Shown: positions 55,032-62,776 of the stretch, one piece after another | Layout of the letters: each line of letters begins with the position of its first letter | How positions within the stretch are numbered: the first letter of the stretch is position 1 | From: an uncultured Cellulomonas sp. | GTDB lineage: Bacteria; Actinomycetota; Actinomycetes; Actinomycetales; Cellulomonadaceae | DNA: 64,000 nucleotides | Assembly: GCF_947494015.1 (NCBI RefSeq) | Contig: NZ_CANLTL010000005.1 | Location: 1 to 64,000 of the forward strand | Reading direction: 5' to 3' | Notes under the pieces: model-generated | What the model saw: only the letters and a program-made list of their open reading frames with translations | Told to the model about the DNA's origin: nothing | Database searches by the model: none | Program-made: the position numbers and the translations under genes

Positions 55032-56123
55032 GTGACCAGCGACGCGACCCCCGACCACACCCGCGACGGCGTCCTGCGGGGCGCGTACAAGGTGCCGGGC
55101 GGCAAGCTCGTGGCGGTCGACGTCGAGGTCCGGGACGGGCTGCTGGCGCGGGTGGCGCTGAGCGGGGACTTCTTCCTCGAGCCCGACGACGCCCTGGGCC
55201 GGATCGACGCCGCACTCACCGGCCGGCCCGAGGACCTCACGGTCGCCGCGCTGACGCAGACCGTGACCGGGGCGCTGCGCCCGACGGACACGCTGGTCGG
55301 CTTCACCCCGGAGTCGGTGGCGATCGCGGTGCGGCGCGCCGTCGGTCGCGCCACCTCCTGGGAGGACCACACGTTCGCGGTCATCCACGAGCCCGCGCGC
55401 CCACCGGTGCTGCACGCCGCGCTGGACCAGGTGCTCGCCGAGGAGCTCGCCGCCGGGCGCCGCGGTCCGACCCTGCGGTTCTGGGAGTGGGTGGACCCGG
55501 CCGTGGTGATCGGCTCGTTCCAGTCGCTGCGCAACGAGGTGGACCTCGAGGCAGCCGCCCGGTACGGCGTCGACGTCGTGCGGCGCATCTCGGGCGGTGG
55601 CGCGATGTTCATGGAGGCGGGCAACTGCATCACCTTCTCGCTGGTGGTGCCCGCGTCGTTGGTGGACGGGCTCACCTTCGAGCAGTCGTACGCGTTCCTC
55701 GACGACTGGGTGCTGGGCGCCCTGGCCGACGTCGGCGTGCGGGCCTCGTACGCCGGGCTGAACGACATCGCGTCGCCGGCCGGCAAGATCGCCGGTGCCG
55801 CGCAGAAGCGGCTCGTGGGCGGCGCCGTCCTGCACCACGTGACGATGGCGTACGACATCGACGCGGACAGGATGACCCAGGTGCTGCGCATCGGCCGGGA
55901 GAAGCTGTCCGACAAGGGCACCCGCAGCGCCGCCAAGCGCGTGGACCCCGTGCGCTCGCAGACCGGGCGGCCGCGCGAGGAGGTCATCGCCGCGTTCGAC
56001 GCGCACTTCCGGTCCCGGTACGCCTGCGTGGACGGTGCCGTCCGGCCCGACGAGCTGGCCCGCGCCGAGCGGCTCGTGGCCACCAAGTTCGCGACGTCGC
56101 AGTGGACGGCGCGCGTCCCCTGA
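55032..56123 (+). CDS. Lipoate-protein ligase-like protein with N-terminal accessory domain
   Basis: A 363-residue protein of the biotin/lipoate-ligase fold. The catalytic domain (about 110-340) shows WEWVDPAVVIGSFQSLRNEVD, the lipoate-site RRISGGGAMFMEAGNCITFSL and the lysine-containing GKIAGAAQKRLVGGAVLHHVTM. The first 75 residues (GAYKVPGGKLVAVDVEVRDGLLARVALSGDFFLEPDDALGRIDAAL) match the accessory domain that is C-terminal in E. coli LplA and separate (LplB) in archaea. Here it is fused at the N-terminus. It probably scavenges lipoate or an analogue for 2-oxoacid dehydrogenases or glycine cleavage. It is monocistronic. Confidence 0.85.
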   Translation: MTSDATPDHTRDGVLRGAYKVPGGKLVAVDVEVRDGLLARVALSGDFFLEPDDALGRIDAALTGRPEDLTVAALTQTVTGALRPTDTLVGFTPESVAIAVRRAVGRATSWEDHTFAVIHEPARPPVLHAALDQVLAEELAAGRRGPTLRFWEWVDPAVVIGSFQSLRNEVDLEAAARYGVDVVRRISGGGAMFMEAGNCITFSLVVPASLVDGLTFEQSYAFLDDWVLGALADVGVRASYAGLNDIASPAGKIAGAAQKRLVGGAVLHHVTMAYDIDADRMTQVLRIGREKLSDKGTRSAAKRVDPVRSQTGRPREEVIAAFDAHFRSRYACVDGAVRPDELARAERLVATKFATSQWTARVP

Positions 56124-56169
56124 CGGCGACGCCTGGCGAACGGGGCGGGTCGTCACCCGCCACGACCGA

Positions 56170-56595
56170 TCAGCTGCGTCGGTCGATCACCACGAACGAG
56201 ACGACGCCCACCACGATGAACACCCACGGCAGCGCGCCCAGGACCGCCTCGGCGTCCGCCCCGAAGAGCGTGGCGAGCATCGCGACGGGGGCGGCGACGA
56301 ACGCCGAGACCCCCACGGCCGCCGCGGCGCGCTGGTAGACCAGCCGGTCGCGCTCGTCGGGCTCACCACCCACCACGCGCGACGCGGTCGCCGCGTCCGC
56401 TCCGCGACGGACGCTGCGCACCCGGGCCAGCGCCGCCAGCGCGAGCACCAGCAGCCCGCCGGTGAGGAGCCCCGCGGCGGTGTCCCGCTCGCCGCCCGCC
56501 GCGGTGACCGCCGCGAGGACCAGGACGACCCCGAGGCCGGCGAGCACCGTGCCCCACCAGACCAGGCGGCGGGTGCGGGCATCAGGCGTCGACAT
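56170..56595 (-). CDS. Small four-helix membrane protein
   Basis: A 141-residue protein with four hydrophobic segments: WWGTVLAGLGVVLVLAAVTAA, TAAGLLTGGLLVLALAALARV, AVGVSAFVAAPVAMLATLFGA and WVFIVVGVVSFVVIDR. A charged cytoplasmic loop, GGEPDERDRLVYQRA, sits in the middle. This layout, paired with a small XRE regulator, resembles DUF2178-type proteins. Function unknown. It overlaps the XRE gene by 14 bp and is the last gene of a three-gene operon with that regulator and a CPBP protease. Confidence 0.8.
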   Translation of the reverse strand: MSTPDARTRRLVWWGTVLAGLGVVLVLAAVTAAGGERDTAAGLLTGGLLVLALAALARVRSVRRGADAATASRVVGGEPDERDRLVYQRAAAAVGVSAFVAAPVAMLATLFGADAEAVLGALPWVFIVVGVVSFVVIDRRS

Positions 56596-56776
56596 GGAAG
56601 ATCTCCTCGATGGTGGTGCCGAAGTAGCGCGCGATCGCGAAGGCGAGCGGTAGGGACGGGTCGTACCTGCCGGTCTCGAGCGAGTTGACGGTCTGCCGGG
56701 ACACCCCGAGCTCGACGCCGAGCGCTCCCTGCGACAGGCCGGCCTCCTCGCGCAGCCGGCGGATCTCGTTCCTCAT
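56582..56776 (-). CDS. Small XRE-type helix-turn-helix regulator
   Basis: A 64-residue Cro/C1-type DNA-binding protein: MRNEIRRLREEAGLSQGALGVELGVSRQTVNSLETGRYDPSLPLAFAIARYFGTTIEEIFH. The helix-turn-helix is near residues 14-35. It is the YozG-like group of stand-alone regulators, usually encoded next to a small membrane protein as here. Its start overlaps the CPBP stop (ATGA) and its stop overlaps the membrane-protein start. Three 16-bp palindromes upstream of the operon (57727-57798) are good candidates for its binding sites. Confidence 0.88.
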   Translation of the reverse strand: MRNEIRRLREEAGLSQGALGVELGVSRQTVNSLETGRYDPSLPLAFAIARYFGTTIEEIFHVDA

Positions 56777-57669
56777 GCGCCGACCGGCTGCGCGCCGCCC
56801 GGCACGGCGTCGCGCGTGCGCCGCGGCGTGAGCAGGAGGACGCGCAGATCCACCAGCACGTGCAGCAGCATCGGGACCAGCAGGCTCCCGGTGCCCAGGT
56901 ACAGGCCGGCGAACACCGCGCCGGCGAGCCCGGTGGCGACCATGCCGGCCGGCCCCTGGTAGGCGTGCGCCAGGCCGAACACCACGGCAGCGAGGACGAC
57001 GACGACGCGGGGGCCGGCGGTGGGCAGCACGAGCGCCAGGGTCAGCACGACGATCCCGCGGTAGGTGACCTCCTCGGTGACCCCGGCGGTGACCGACAGC
57101 GCGGCCCACCCGCGCCGTCCGCGGGGGGTGGTCGGGAGCAGGGGGGCCAGCGCGGTCCCGCCGGCCAGCGGAAGCGTGGCGGGGCCGTCGCCGCGTCGTG
57201 TGGCCGCACGTGCGCGGGCGGCGACCCGCAGCACGACGACGACGAGCAGCGTGCCGACCAGCAGGCCGACCAGCATCCCGGCCGCCGTCTCACGGTCCAC
57301 GCCGCCGTCGCCGTCGGTCACGACAGCGGGCGACGCCCCCCGCCAGACCGAGGAGCCGAGTCCCGCCAGGTCGGGCCACCGCAGGCCCAGGGCCGCCGGA
57401 CCGACCCCCGGCAGCACCGTGACGAGCGCGACGGCGACGGCCGCCCACAGCCACCCACCGCGGGCCCAGCGCCGGTAGAACCGCACCCGTGCGCCCTCGG
57501 CGCCGACCCGGTCGTCGCCGTGGGTGGCCAGCTCGGCCAGCAGTCGGCGGTGGTCGCGCAGGCCGAGCACCGGGTCGCTCACCACGAGGGCGACGACCGC
57601 GGCGACCAGGGCGAGCGTGGTCAGCGTGGGGACGTCGAGGGACTGCAGGGTCTGCAGGGTCGTGCTCAC
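56773..57669 (-). CDS. CPBP-family intramembrane metalloprotease
   Basis: A 298-residue membrane protein with about eight hydrophobic segments. The GTG at 57669 has GGAGG 7 nt upstream. The CPBP (Abi/Rce1-like) motifs are in the C-terminal half: VTEEVTYRGIVV (EExxxR), VVFGLAHAYQG (FxxxH) and LLHVLVDLR (HxxxD/N). Members cleave prenylated or membrane substrates, provide bacteriocin self-immunity or act in stress signalling. No bacteriocin gene is seen. It is the first gene of an operon with an XRE regulator and a small membrane protein. Confidence 0.87.
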   Translation of the reverse strand: MSTTLQTLQSLDVPTLTTLALVAAVVALVVSDPVLGLRDHRRLLAELATHGDDRVGAEGARVRFYRRWARGGWLWAAVAVALVTVLPGVGPAALGLRWPDLAGLGSSVWRGASPAVVTDGDGGVDRETAAGMLVGLLVGTLLVVVVLRVAARARAATRRGDGPATLPLAGGTALAPLLPTTPRGRRGWAALSVTAGVTEEVTYRGIVVLTLALVLPTAGPRVVVVLAAVVFGLAHAYQGPAGMVATGLAGAVFAGLYLGTGSLLVPMLLHVLVDLRVLLLTPRRTRDAVPGGAQPVGA

Positions 57670-57726
57670 GTCGGTGCCTCCGGTTCGGTCGGACGCCGCC
57701 CGGCCACGAGCCGGGGACCCGTGGCA

Positions 57727-57798
57727 GTCAAGGAGCCTTGACAGCGGTGCGGGTGACAAGACTCCTTGACACCTACTCCACTGTCAAGCGTCCTTGAC
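57727..57798. promoter_or_regulatory. Three operator-like palindromes at exact 28-bp spacing
   Basis: GTCAAGGAGCCTTGAC (57727-57742), GACAAGACTCCTTGAC (57755-57770) and GTCAAGCGTCCTTGAC (57783-57798) are 16-bp sites with consensus GtCAAGnntCCTTGAC. Starts are exactly 28 bp apart. They lie 58-129 bp upstream of the CPBP gene, which begins the XRE-containing operon. The two outer sites are symmetric in their seven-base arms (the first perfectly, the third with one mismatch pair). The TTGAC ends resemble -35 boxes on both strands, so binding could occlude a promoter. Identity of the binding protein is inference. Confidence 0.75.
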
Positions 57799-57811
57799 CC
57801 TCTCGTCTCGC

Positions 57812-57866
57812 GAGTGCGACCTCGTGGACCGTTCGCGGGCCCGGAACGGACCGGGACGTCGCACTC
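57812..57866. repeat. Single 55-nt palindromic repeat (copy D)
   Basis: Again exactly 55 nt, with left arm GAGTGCGACCTCGTGGACC and right arm ending GTCGCACTC. It lies 13 bp from the last of the three operator-like sites and 62 bp from the 3' end of the yggS gene. It is the fourth locus of this repeat family in the window. Confidence 0.82.
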
Positions 57867-57928
57867 GACGTGGGCGGGGGCGTGGTGCGTGGTGGGAGGG
57901 GAGGGGGAGGGCGGGGGTGGAGCGGTGT

Positions 57929-58717
57929 TCAGGCGGGCGGGGGGCGGGTGCCGAAGACGGCCGTCCCCACGCGGACGAGGGTGGAGTCCTCGGCCACCGC
58001 GAGCTCGAGGTCGCCGCTCATGCCCATCGACAGCTCGCGGGCGTCCGCGGTCCCGGCGGCCCCGCACGCCAGGACCGCGTCCCGCAGCTCGCGCAGCAGC
58101 GCGAACCCGGCGCGCACGACGGCGTCGTCGGGGGAGCGCGCGCCGATGGTCATCAGGCCGCGCAGCCGCAGGCCGGGCGTCGCGGCGACCGCCACGGCGC
58201 GACCGACCGCGTCGTCGGGGTCGACGCCGTACTTGGTCGGCTCGCCGGACACGTTGACCTGGACGAGCACGTCGAGCGGTCGGCCGGTCGCGGTGGCGCG
58301 GGCGCCCAGCCGCTCGGCGAGGCCGACCGAGTCGACGCTCTGCACGCAGGTGGCCCACCGCAGGGCCGCGTTGACCTTGTTCGACTGCAGGTGCCCGATG
58401 AGGTGCGTCTCGGTCGCCAGGTCGGCCAGCTCGGGACCCTTCGCGACGAGCTCCTGCACCCGGTTCTCACCGATCACCACGGCCCGCCCGTCCAGCTCCC
58501 CGACGGCGGACAGCGCGGCGCGCACCACCCCGGCCGGCACCGTCTTCGTGGCGAGCAGCAGCCGCACCGAGCCTTCGGGACGTCCGGCGGCGCGCTCGGC
58601 GCGGGACAGCCGTGCGTGCACGGCCAGCAGCCGGTCGCGGACCGCCGCCCCCTCGTCGGGCGCCTCCGGCGCCTCCGGCGCCTCCGGCGCGTCGGGCGCG
58701 TCCGGCCGGTCGGTCAC
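57929..58717 (-). CDS. yggS: YggS/PROSC-family pyridoxal phosphate homeostasis protein
   Basis: A 262-residue PLP-binding barrel protein, not known to be an enzyme, that balances PLP and amino/keto-acid pools. The PLP lysine is in VRLLLATKTVPAGVV (near residue 57). GENRVQELVAKGPEL, HLIGHLQSNKVNAAL, VLVQVNVSGEPTKYGV and ELSMGMSGDLELAVAEDSTLVRVGTAVFG are all diagnostic. The N-terminus is an unusual acidic Ala-Pro-Glu/Asp repeat encoded by 9-bp tandem repeats. The GTG start overlaps the stop of the upstream ybaK gene (GTGA). Confidence 0.94.
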   Translation of the reverse strand: MTDRPDAPDAPEAPEAPEAPDEGAAVRDRLLAVHARLSRAERAAGRPEGSVRLLLATKTVPAGVVRAALSAVGELDGRAVVIGENRVQELVAKGPELADLATETHLIGHLQSNKVNAALRWATCVQSVDSVGLAERLGARATATGRPLDVLVQVNVSGEPTKYGVDPDDAVGRAVAVAATPGLRLRGLMTIGARSPDDAVVRAGFALLRELRDAVLACGAAGTADARELSMGMSGDLELAVAEDSTLVRVGTAVFGTRPPPA

Positions 58718-59220
58718 GCGTCGTCCCGGGCGATGGCGGCGACGACCGCGCCGGTCAGCGCGACGAGGTCGCCCGGCGCCAGCTCGACGTCCAGCCCGCG
58801 CCGGCCGCCCGAGACGAACACGGTGTCGAACAGCTCGGCCGTCTCGTCGACCACGGTCGGGTGCGCGGTGCGCTGGCCGAGCGGGGAGATGCCGCCCAGG
58901 ACGTACCCGGTGACCCGCTCCGCGACGGCGCGGTCGGCCATCACGGCGCGCTTGCCGCCGACGGCGTGGGCGAGCGCCTTGAGGTCGAGCATGCCGGTGA
59001 CCGGGACCACCGCGACGGTCAGCTCGCCGTCGACGGAGGTCATGAGCGTCTTGAAGACCTGCTCGGCCGGGACGCCGAGCACCTGCGCGGCCTCGAGCCC
59101 GTACCCCAGGTCGCTCGCCGGGTCGTGGTCGTAGGCGTGGGCGGTGTGCCGGACGCCGGCCGCCTCCAGCGCGACGAGCGCGGGCGTGCCCGCGTGCGCG
59201 GACCGTGACTTCTTGACCAC
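58714..59220 (-). CDS. ybaK: YbaK/EbsC-family aminoacyl-tRNA deacylase
   Basis: A 168-residue trans-editing protein. E. coli YbaK hydrolyses Cys-tRNA(Pro) formed by prolyl-tRNA synthetase. Diagnostic stretches are HAYDHDPASDLGYGLEAAQVLGVPAEQVFKTLMT, VAVVPVTGMLDLKALAHAVGGKRAVMAD, ERVTGYVLGGISPLGQR and TVFVSGGRRGLDVELAPGDLVAL. The GG-SP loop (GGISPLGQ) of the active site is present. Its stop overlaps the yggS start. Editing of Cys-tRNA(Pro) is expected but not proven for this copy. Confidence 0.92.
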   Translation of the reverse strand: MVKKSRSAHAGTPALVALEAAGVRHTAHAYDHDPASDLGYGLEAAQVLGVPAEQVFKTLMTSVDGELTVAVVPVTGMLDLKALAHAVGGKRAVMADRAVAERVTGYVLGGISPLGQRTAHPTVVDETAELFDTVFVSGGRRGLDVELAPGDLVALTGAVVAAIARDDA

Positions 59221-59256
59221 CCCGGCAGCGTAGGGCAGCGCCGGCGCGCGTCCGGC

Positions 59257-59976
59257 TCAGACCGCGAGTCCCACCGCGGTCCCCACGCCGTAGGTGATCC
59301 CCATCGCGAGTGCGCCGCCGACGAGGTTGCGCACGACGGCGGGCCGGCGCGCCGCCCGCCCCAGGCGCGCCGACAGCGCGCCGGTGAGCGCCAGCGCGGC
59401 GAGCACCGCGACGAAGGTCACCGGGACGCGGGCGGCGACGGGCGTGGTGAGCGCGGCCAGCAGCGGCAGCACACCCCCGACCAGGAAGGCGGCGAGCGAC
59501 GCCACCGCGGCGTGGCCCGGGTCGACCAGCTCGTCGGGGTCGATCCCGAGCTCGACCGTCGCGTGCGCACGCAGCGCGTCGTGCTCGGTCTGCTCGACGG
59601 CGACCGCGCGGGCGAGTGCAGGGGACAGTCCCGCCGCGCGGTGCAGCGCCACGAGCTCCTCGAGCTCCTGCTCGGGGTCCTCGGCGAGCTCCCGACGCTC
59701 CAGGTCGAGCAGCGCGCGCTCGGAGTCGCGCTGGCTGGACACCGAGACGTACTCCCCGACGGCCATCGACAGCGCACCCGCGGTCAGCGCGGCGGCGCCC
59801 GCGATCGCGAGGGCCGGCCGGTCGCTGGTCGCTCCGGCGACACCGACGACGACGCCCGCGACCGACACGATGCCGTCGTTGGCGCCGAGCACCGCGGCGC
59901 GCAGCCGGTTCAGCCGTGCGGCCGTGCCCGGGTGGTGGGGTTCGATCCTGCTCGTGGCGGCTGCCAGTGCGTTCAT
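59257..59976 (-). CDS. VIT1/CCC1-family transporter
   Basis: A 239-residue membrane protein of the vacuolar iron transporter family, which moves Fe2+ or Mn2+ by proton exchange. The first helix carries LRAAVLGANDGIVSVAGVVVGVAGA, followed by ALSMAVGEYVSVSSQRDSERALLDLERRELAEDP, with the cytoplasmic metal-binding Glu-rich helix (EDPEQELEELVALHRAAG, EQTEHDALRAH). Three further helices close the protein. It is probably a metal-efflux or homeostasis transporter. No metal-responsive regulator or operator is visible nearby. Confidence 0.9.
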   Translation of the reverse strand: MNALAAATSRIEPHHPGTAARLNRLRAAVLGANDGIVSVAGVVVGVAGATSDRPALAIAGAAALTAGALSMAVGEYVSVSSQRDSERALLDLERRELAEDPEQELEELVALHRAAGLSPALARAVAVEQTEHDALRAHATVELGIDPDELVDPGHAAVASLAAFLVGGVLPLLAALTTPVAARVPVTFVAVLAALALTGALSARLGRAARRPAVVRNLVGGALAMGITYGVGTAVGLAV

Positions 59977-60072
59977 GTCACCAGGCTAGGAGCCCGCGCC
60001 CCGGACGTCACCGAAGGCCAGGCTGGCCTCACCGCGGACATCACCGCAGGTGAGGGCACCCTTTGCGGGTGC

Positions 60073-60116
60073 GGTCCCCACCGGGTCGCCGCCGGGTCCC
60101 CACCGGGTCGCCGCCG
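60073..60116. repeat. Two exact copies of a 22-bp GC-rich direct repeat
   Basis: 60073-60094 is repeated exactly at 60095-60116, with a degraded third copy running to about 60145. It lies in the 211-bp gap (59977-60187) between the 5' end of the VIT1-like gene and the 3' end of the helicase gene. Nothing else is recognised in this gap. Confidence 0.7.
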
Positions 60117-60187
60117 CGTCCACGCCGGGTCCCCGCCGGATGCGCGCCGGGGCATCGCGTCGCGGCTGCGGTGCCCCGGGGCCGGCG

Positions 60188-62776
60188 CTACAGCCGGCCG
60201 ACGGCGGTCACGGTGAGCACGACGTGCCCGGCGGCGTCGCTGGCTGCGAGATCCACGACGGCGTCGATGCGCCAGTCGTGGTCGCCGGCGGGGTCGTCGA
60301 GGACCTGGCGAACCTCCCAGGTGCCGCGGGCGTGCGGCGGCCGCTCGGTGATCTGCAGCAGCGCCGGTCCGCGCGCGTCGGGGCCGATGCCGATCGCGTC
60401 GTGGTCGTCGTAGTAGGGGTCGAGCGCGGCGACCCATGCGTCGGCGTCCCACCCCGCGGCGCCGTCGAGCGCGCCGAGGGCGCGGTAGTCCTCGCGTGCG
60501 GCCAGGTCGACGCGGCGGAACATCGCGTTGCGCACCAGGGCCCGGAAGGCGCGGACGTTGGCGGTGACCGGACGGGCGGACTCGTCCTCGGTGTCCAGCC
60601 CCGGCACGGCGCCGGCGGCGTCGGCCCCGGCGTCGTCGGGGTGGCTCAGCCGCTCCCACTCGTCGAGCAGGCTGGAGTCCGTGCGGCGCACCAGCTCACC
60701 GAGCCACTCGACCAGCTCGGCCAGCTGCTCGGTGCGGCCCTCCTCGGGGACGGTCTGGCGCAGCGCCCGGTAGGCGTCGGCGAGGTAGCGCAGCAGCACG
60801 CCCTCGGTGCGCTCCAGGCCGTAGAAGGAGACGAACTCGGCGAACGTCATCGTGCGCTCGACCATGTCCCGGACCACCGACTTGGGGGACAGCTCCAGGT
60901 CGGCGACCCACGGGTTGGTCTGCCGGTACGTGGCGAACGCCGCCGCGAGCATCTCGGCCAGCGGCTGCGGGTGGTGGATGTCCTCCAGGACGGCCATCCG
61001 CTCGTCGTAGTCGTACCCCTCGGCCTTCATCGCGGCGACGGCCTCGCCGCGCGCCTTCTTCTCCTGCGCGACGAGCACCTGCCGGGGGTCGTCCAGGGTC
61101 GCCTCGATGACGGACACGGTGTCCAGCGCCGCCGACGGCGACTCCGAGTCGACCAGCTCGAGGGCAGCGAACGCGAACGGCGACAGCGCCTGGTTCAACG
61201 CGAAGTTGGCCGGCACGTCCACGGTCAGCCGCACCGTGCGTCCGCCGCCGTCGGGCCGCGGCACCCGCTCGACGACGCCCGCCGCACGCAGCGACCGGTA
61301 CACGGCGACCGCCCGGCGCACGTGGCGCCCGCGCGCCGACTCGGGCTCGTGGTTGTCCGTCAGCAGCCGCGTCATCGCCTCGACCGGGTCGCCCGGCCGG
61401 GCCAGCACGTTCAGCACCATCGCGTGCGACACCGCGAAGCTCGACGTCAGCGGCTCCGGGTCGGCGTCGCGCAGCCGCTCGAAGGTCTTGTCGGTCCAGT
61501 TCACCGCACCCTCGGGCGCCTTCTTGCGGACGATCTTCTTGAGCTTCTTCGGGTCGTCCCCGGCGCGCTCCAGGAGCTTGCGGTTCTCGATGACGTGGTC
61601 GGGCGCCATGACGACGACCTCGCCGACCGTGTCGTACCCGGCGCGACCGGCGCGGCCGGCGATCTGGTGGAACTCGCGCGCGGTCAGGTGCCGCATCCGC
61701 ACGCCGTCGTACTTCACCAGCGACGTGAGCAGCACGGTGCGGATCGGGACGTTGATCCCCACGCCGAGAGTGTCGGTGCCGCAGACGACCTTGAGCAGGC
61801 CCTTCTGCGTCAGCCGCTCGACCACCCGCCGGTACTTGGGCAGCATGCCGGCGTGGTGGACGCCGACGCCGTGGCGCAGCAGCCGCGACAGCGTGCGCCC
61901 GAACCCGGGGCCGAACCGGAAGTCCCCGAGCTCGGCGGCGATCTCGTCGCGCTGCTCACGGGTCGCGACGTTGGTGCTGAGCATCGCCTGGGCGCGCTCG
62001 ACCGCCGCGGCCTGCGTGAAGTGCACGACGTAGACGGGCGCCCGCCGGGTCCGGACGAGCTCCTCGATGAGCTCGTGCAACGGCTCGACGGAGTAGGCGA
62101 ACGTCAGCGGGACCGGCCGCTCGGCGTGCGCCACGACGGCGACCGGCGCGCCCGTGCGGCGCTCGAGGTCGTCGGCGAAGAAGGTGACGTCCCCGAGCGT
62201 GGCCGACATCAGCAGGAACTGGGTGCGCGGCAGCTCGAGCAGGGGCACCTGCCACGCCCAGCCGCGCTGCGGGTCGGCGTAGAAGTGGAACTCGTCCATC
62301 ACGACCTGGCCGACATCGGCTCCCGCCCCCGCGGTGTGGCCCCCGCTGCGCAGCGCCTGGTTCGCCAGGATCTCCGCCGTGCAGCAGATGATCGGGGCGC
62401 CGGGGTTGACCGCGGAGTCGCCCGTCATCATGCCGACGTTCTGGGACCCGAACGCCGCCACGAGCGCGAAGAACTTCTCGCTCACCAGGGCCTTGAGGGG
62501 CGCGGTGTAGACGGTGCGCCGGCCCTGGGCGAGCGCGACGAAGTGCGCGGCGATCGCGACGAGCGACTTCCCCGAGCCGGTCGGCGTGGCGAGGATGACG
62601 TGCGAGCCCGTGACCAGCTCCATCAGCGCCTCGGTCTGCGCGGGGTAGAGGGTCAGCCCCTGGTCGGACGCCCAGCCGACGAACGCCTCGTAGAGCGCGT
62701 CCGCGTCCTGCGGGTCGGCGGGGATGCGCTCGGCGAGCGAGCGCGTGGCCAGGGTGGTGCTCGGGTCGGGGCTCAT
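60188..62776 (-). CDS. DEAD/DEAH-box RNA helicase with C-terminal DUF3516
   Basis: An 862-residue superfamily 2 helicase. The Q-like region LTLYPAQTEALMELV is followed by Walker A ATPTGSGKSLVAIAA (near residue 60), motif Ia TAPLKALVSEKFF, Walker B VVMDEFHFY, motif III LMSATLGD and, in the second RecA domain, GVGVHHAGMLPKYR, CGTDTLGVGINVPIRTVLLTSL and the motif VI FHQIAGRAGRAGYD. The C-terminal 400 residues match the actinobacterial DUF3516 region. It resembles Ski2/Mtr4-like enzymes in its helicase core. A role in RNA turnover is likely but the substrate is unknown. Its ATG overlaps the stop of the upstream MFS remnant (ATGA). Confidence 0.92.
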   Translation of the reverse strand: MSPDPSTTLATRSLAERIPADPQDADALYEAFVGWASDQGLTLYPAQTEALMELVTGSHVILATPTGSGKSLVAIAAHFVALAQGRRTVYTAPLKALVSEKFFALVAAFGSQNVGMMTGDSAVNPGAPIICCTAEILANQALRSGGHTAGAGADVGQVVMDEFHFYADPQRGWAWQVPLLELPRTQFLLMSATLGDVTFFADDLERRTGAPVAVVAHAERPVPLTFAYSVEPLHELIEELVRTRRAPVYVVHFTQAAAVERAQAMLSTNVATREQRDEIAAELGDFRFGPGFGRTLSRLLRHGVGVHHAGMLPKYRRVVERLTQKGLLKVVCGTDTLGVGINVPIRTVLLTSLVKYDGVRMRHLTAREFHQIAGRAGRAGYDTVGEVVVMAPDHVIENRKLLERAGDDPKKLKKIVRKKAPEGAVNWTDKTFERLRDADPEPLTSSFAVSHAMVLNVLARPGDPVEAMTRLLTDNHEPESARGRHVRRAVAVYRSLRAAGVVERVPRPDGGGRTVRLTVDVPANFALNQALSPFAFAALELVDSESPSAALDTVSVIEATLDDPRQVLVAQEKKARGEAVAAMKAEGYDYDERMAVLEDIHHPQPLAEMLAAAFATYRQTNPWVADLELSPKSVVRDMVERTMTFAEFVSFYGLERTEGVLLRYLADAYRALRQTVPEEGRTEQLAELVEWLGELVRRTDSSLLDEWERLSHPDDAGADAAGAVPGLDTEDESARPVTANVRAFRALVRNAMFRRVDLAAREDYRALGALDGAAGWDADAWVAALDPYYDDHDAIGIGPDARGPALLQITERPPHARGTWEVRQVLDDPAGDHDWRIDAVVDLAASDAAGHVVLTVTAVGRL

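Noticed and set aside
52934-56086. 1050-codon minus-strand frame
   Set aside because: It is antisense to cimA and the lipoate ligase, and crosses the cimA attenuator. No motif supports it.
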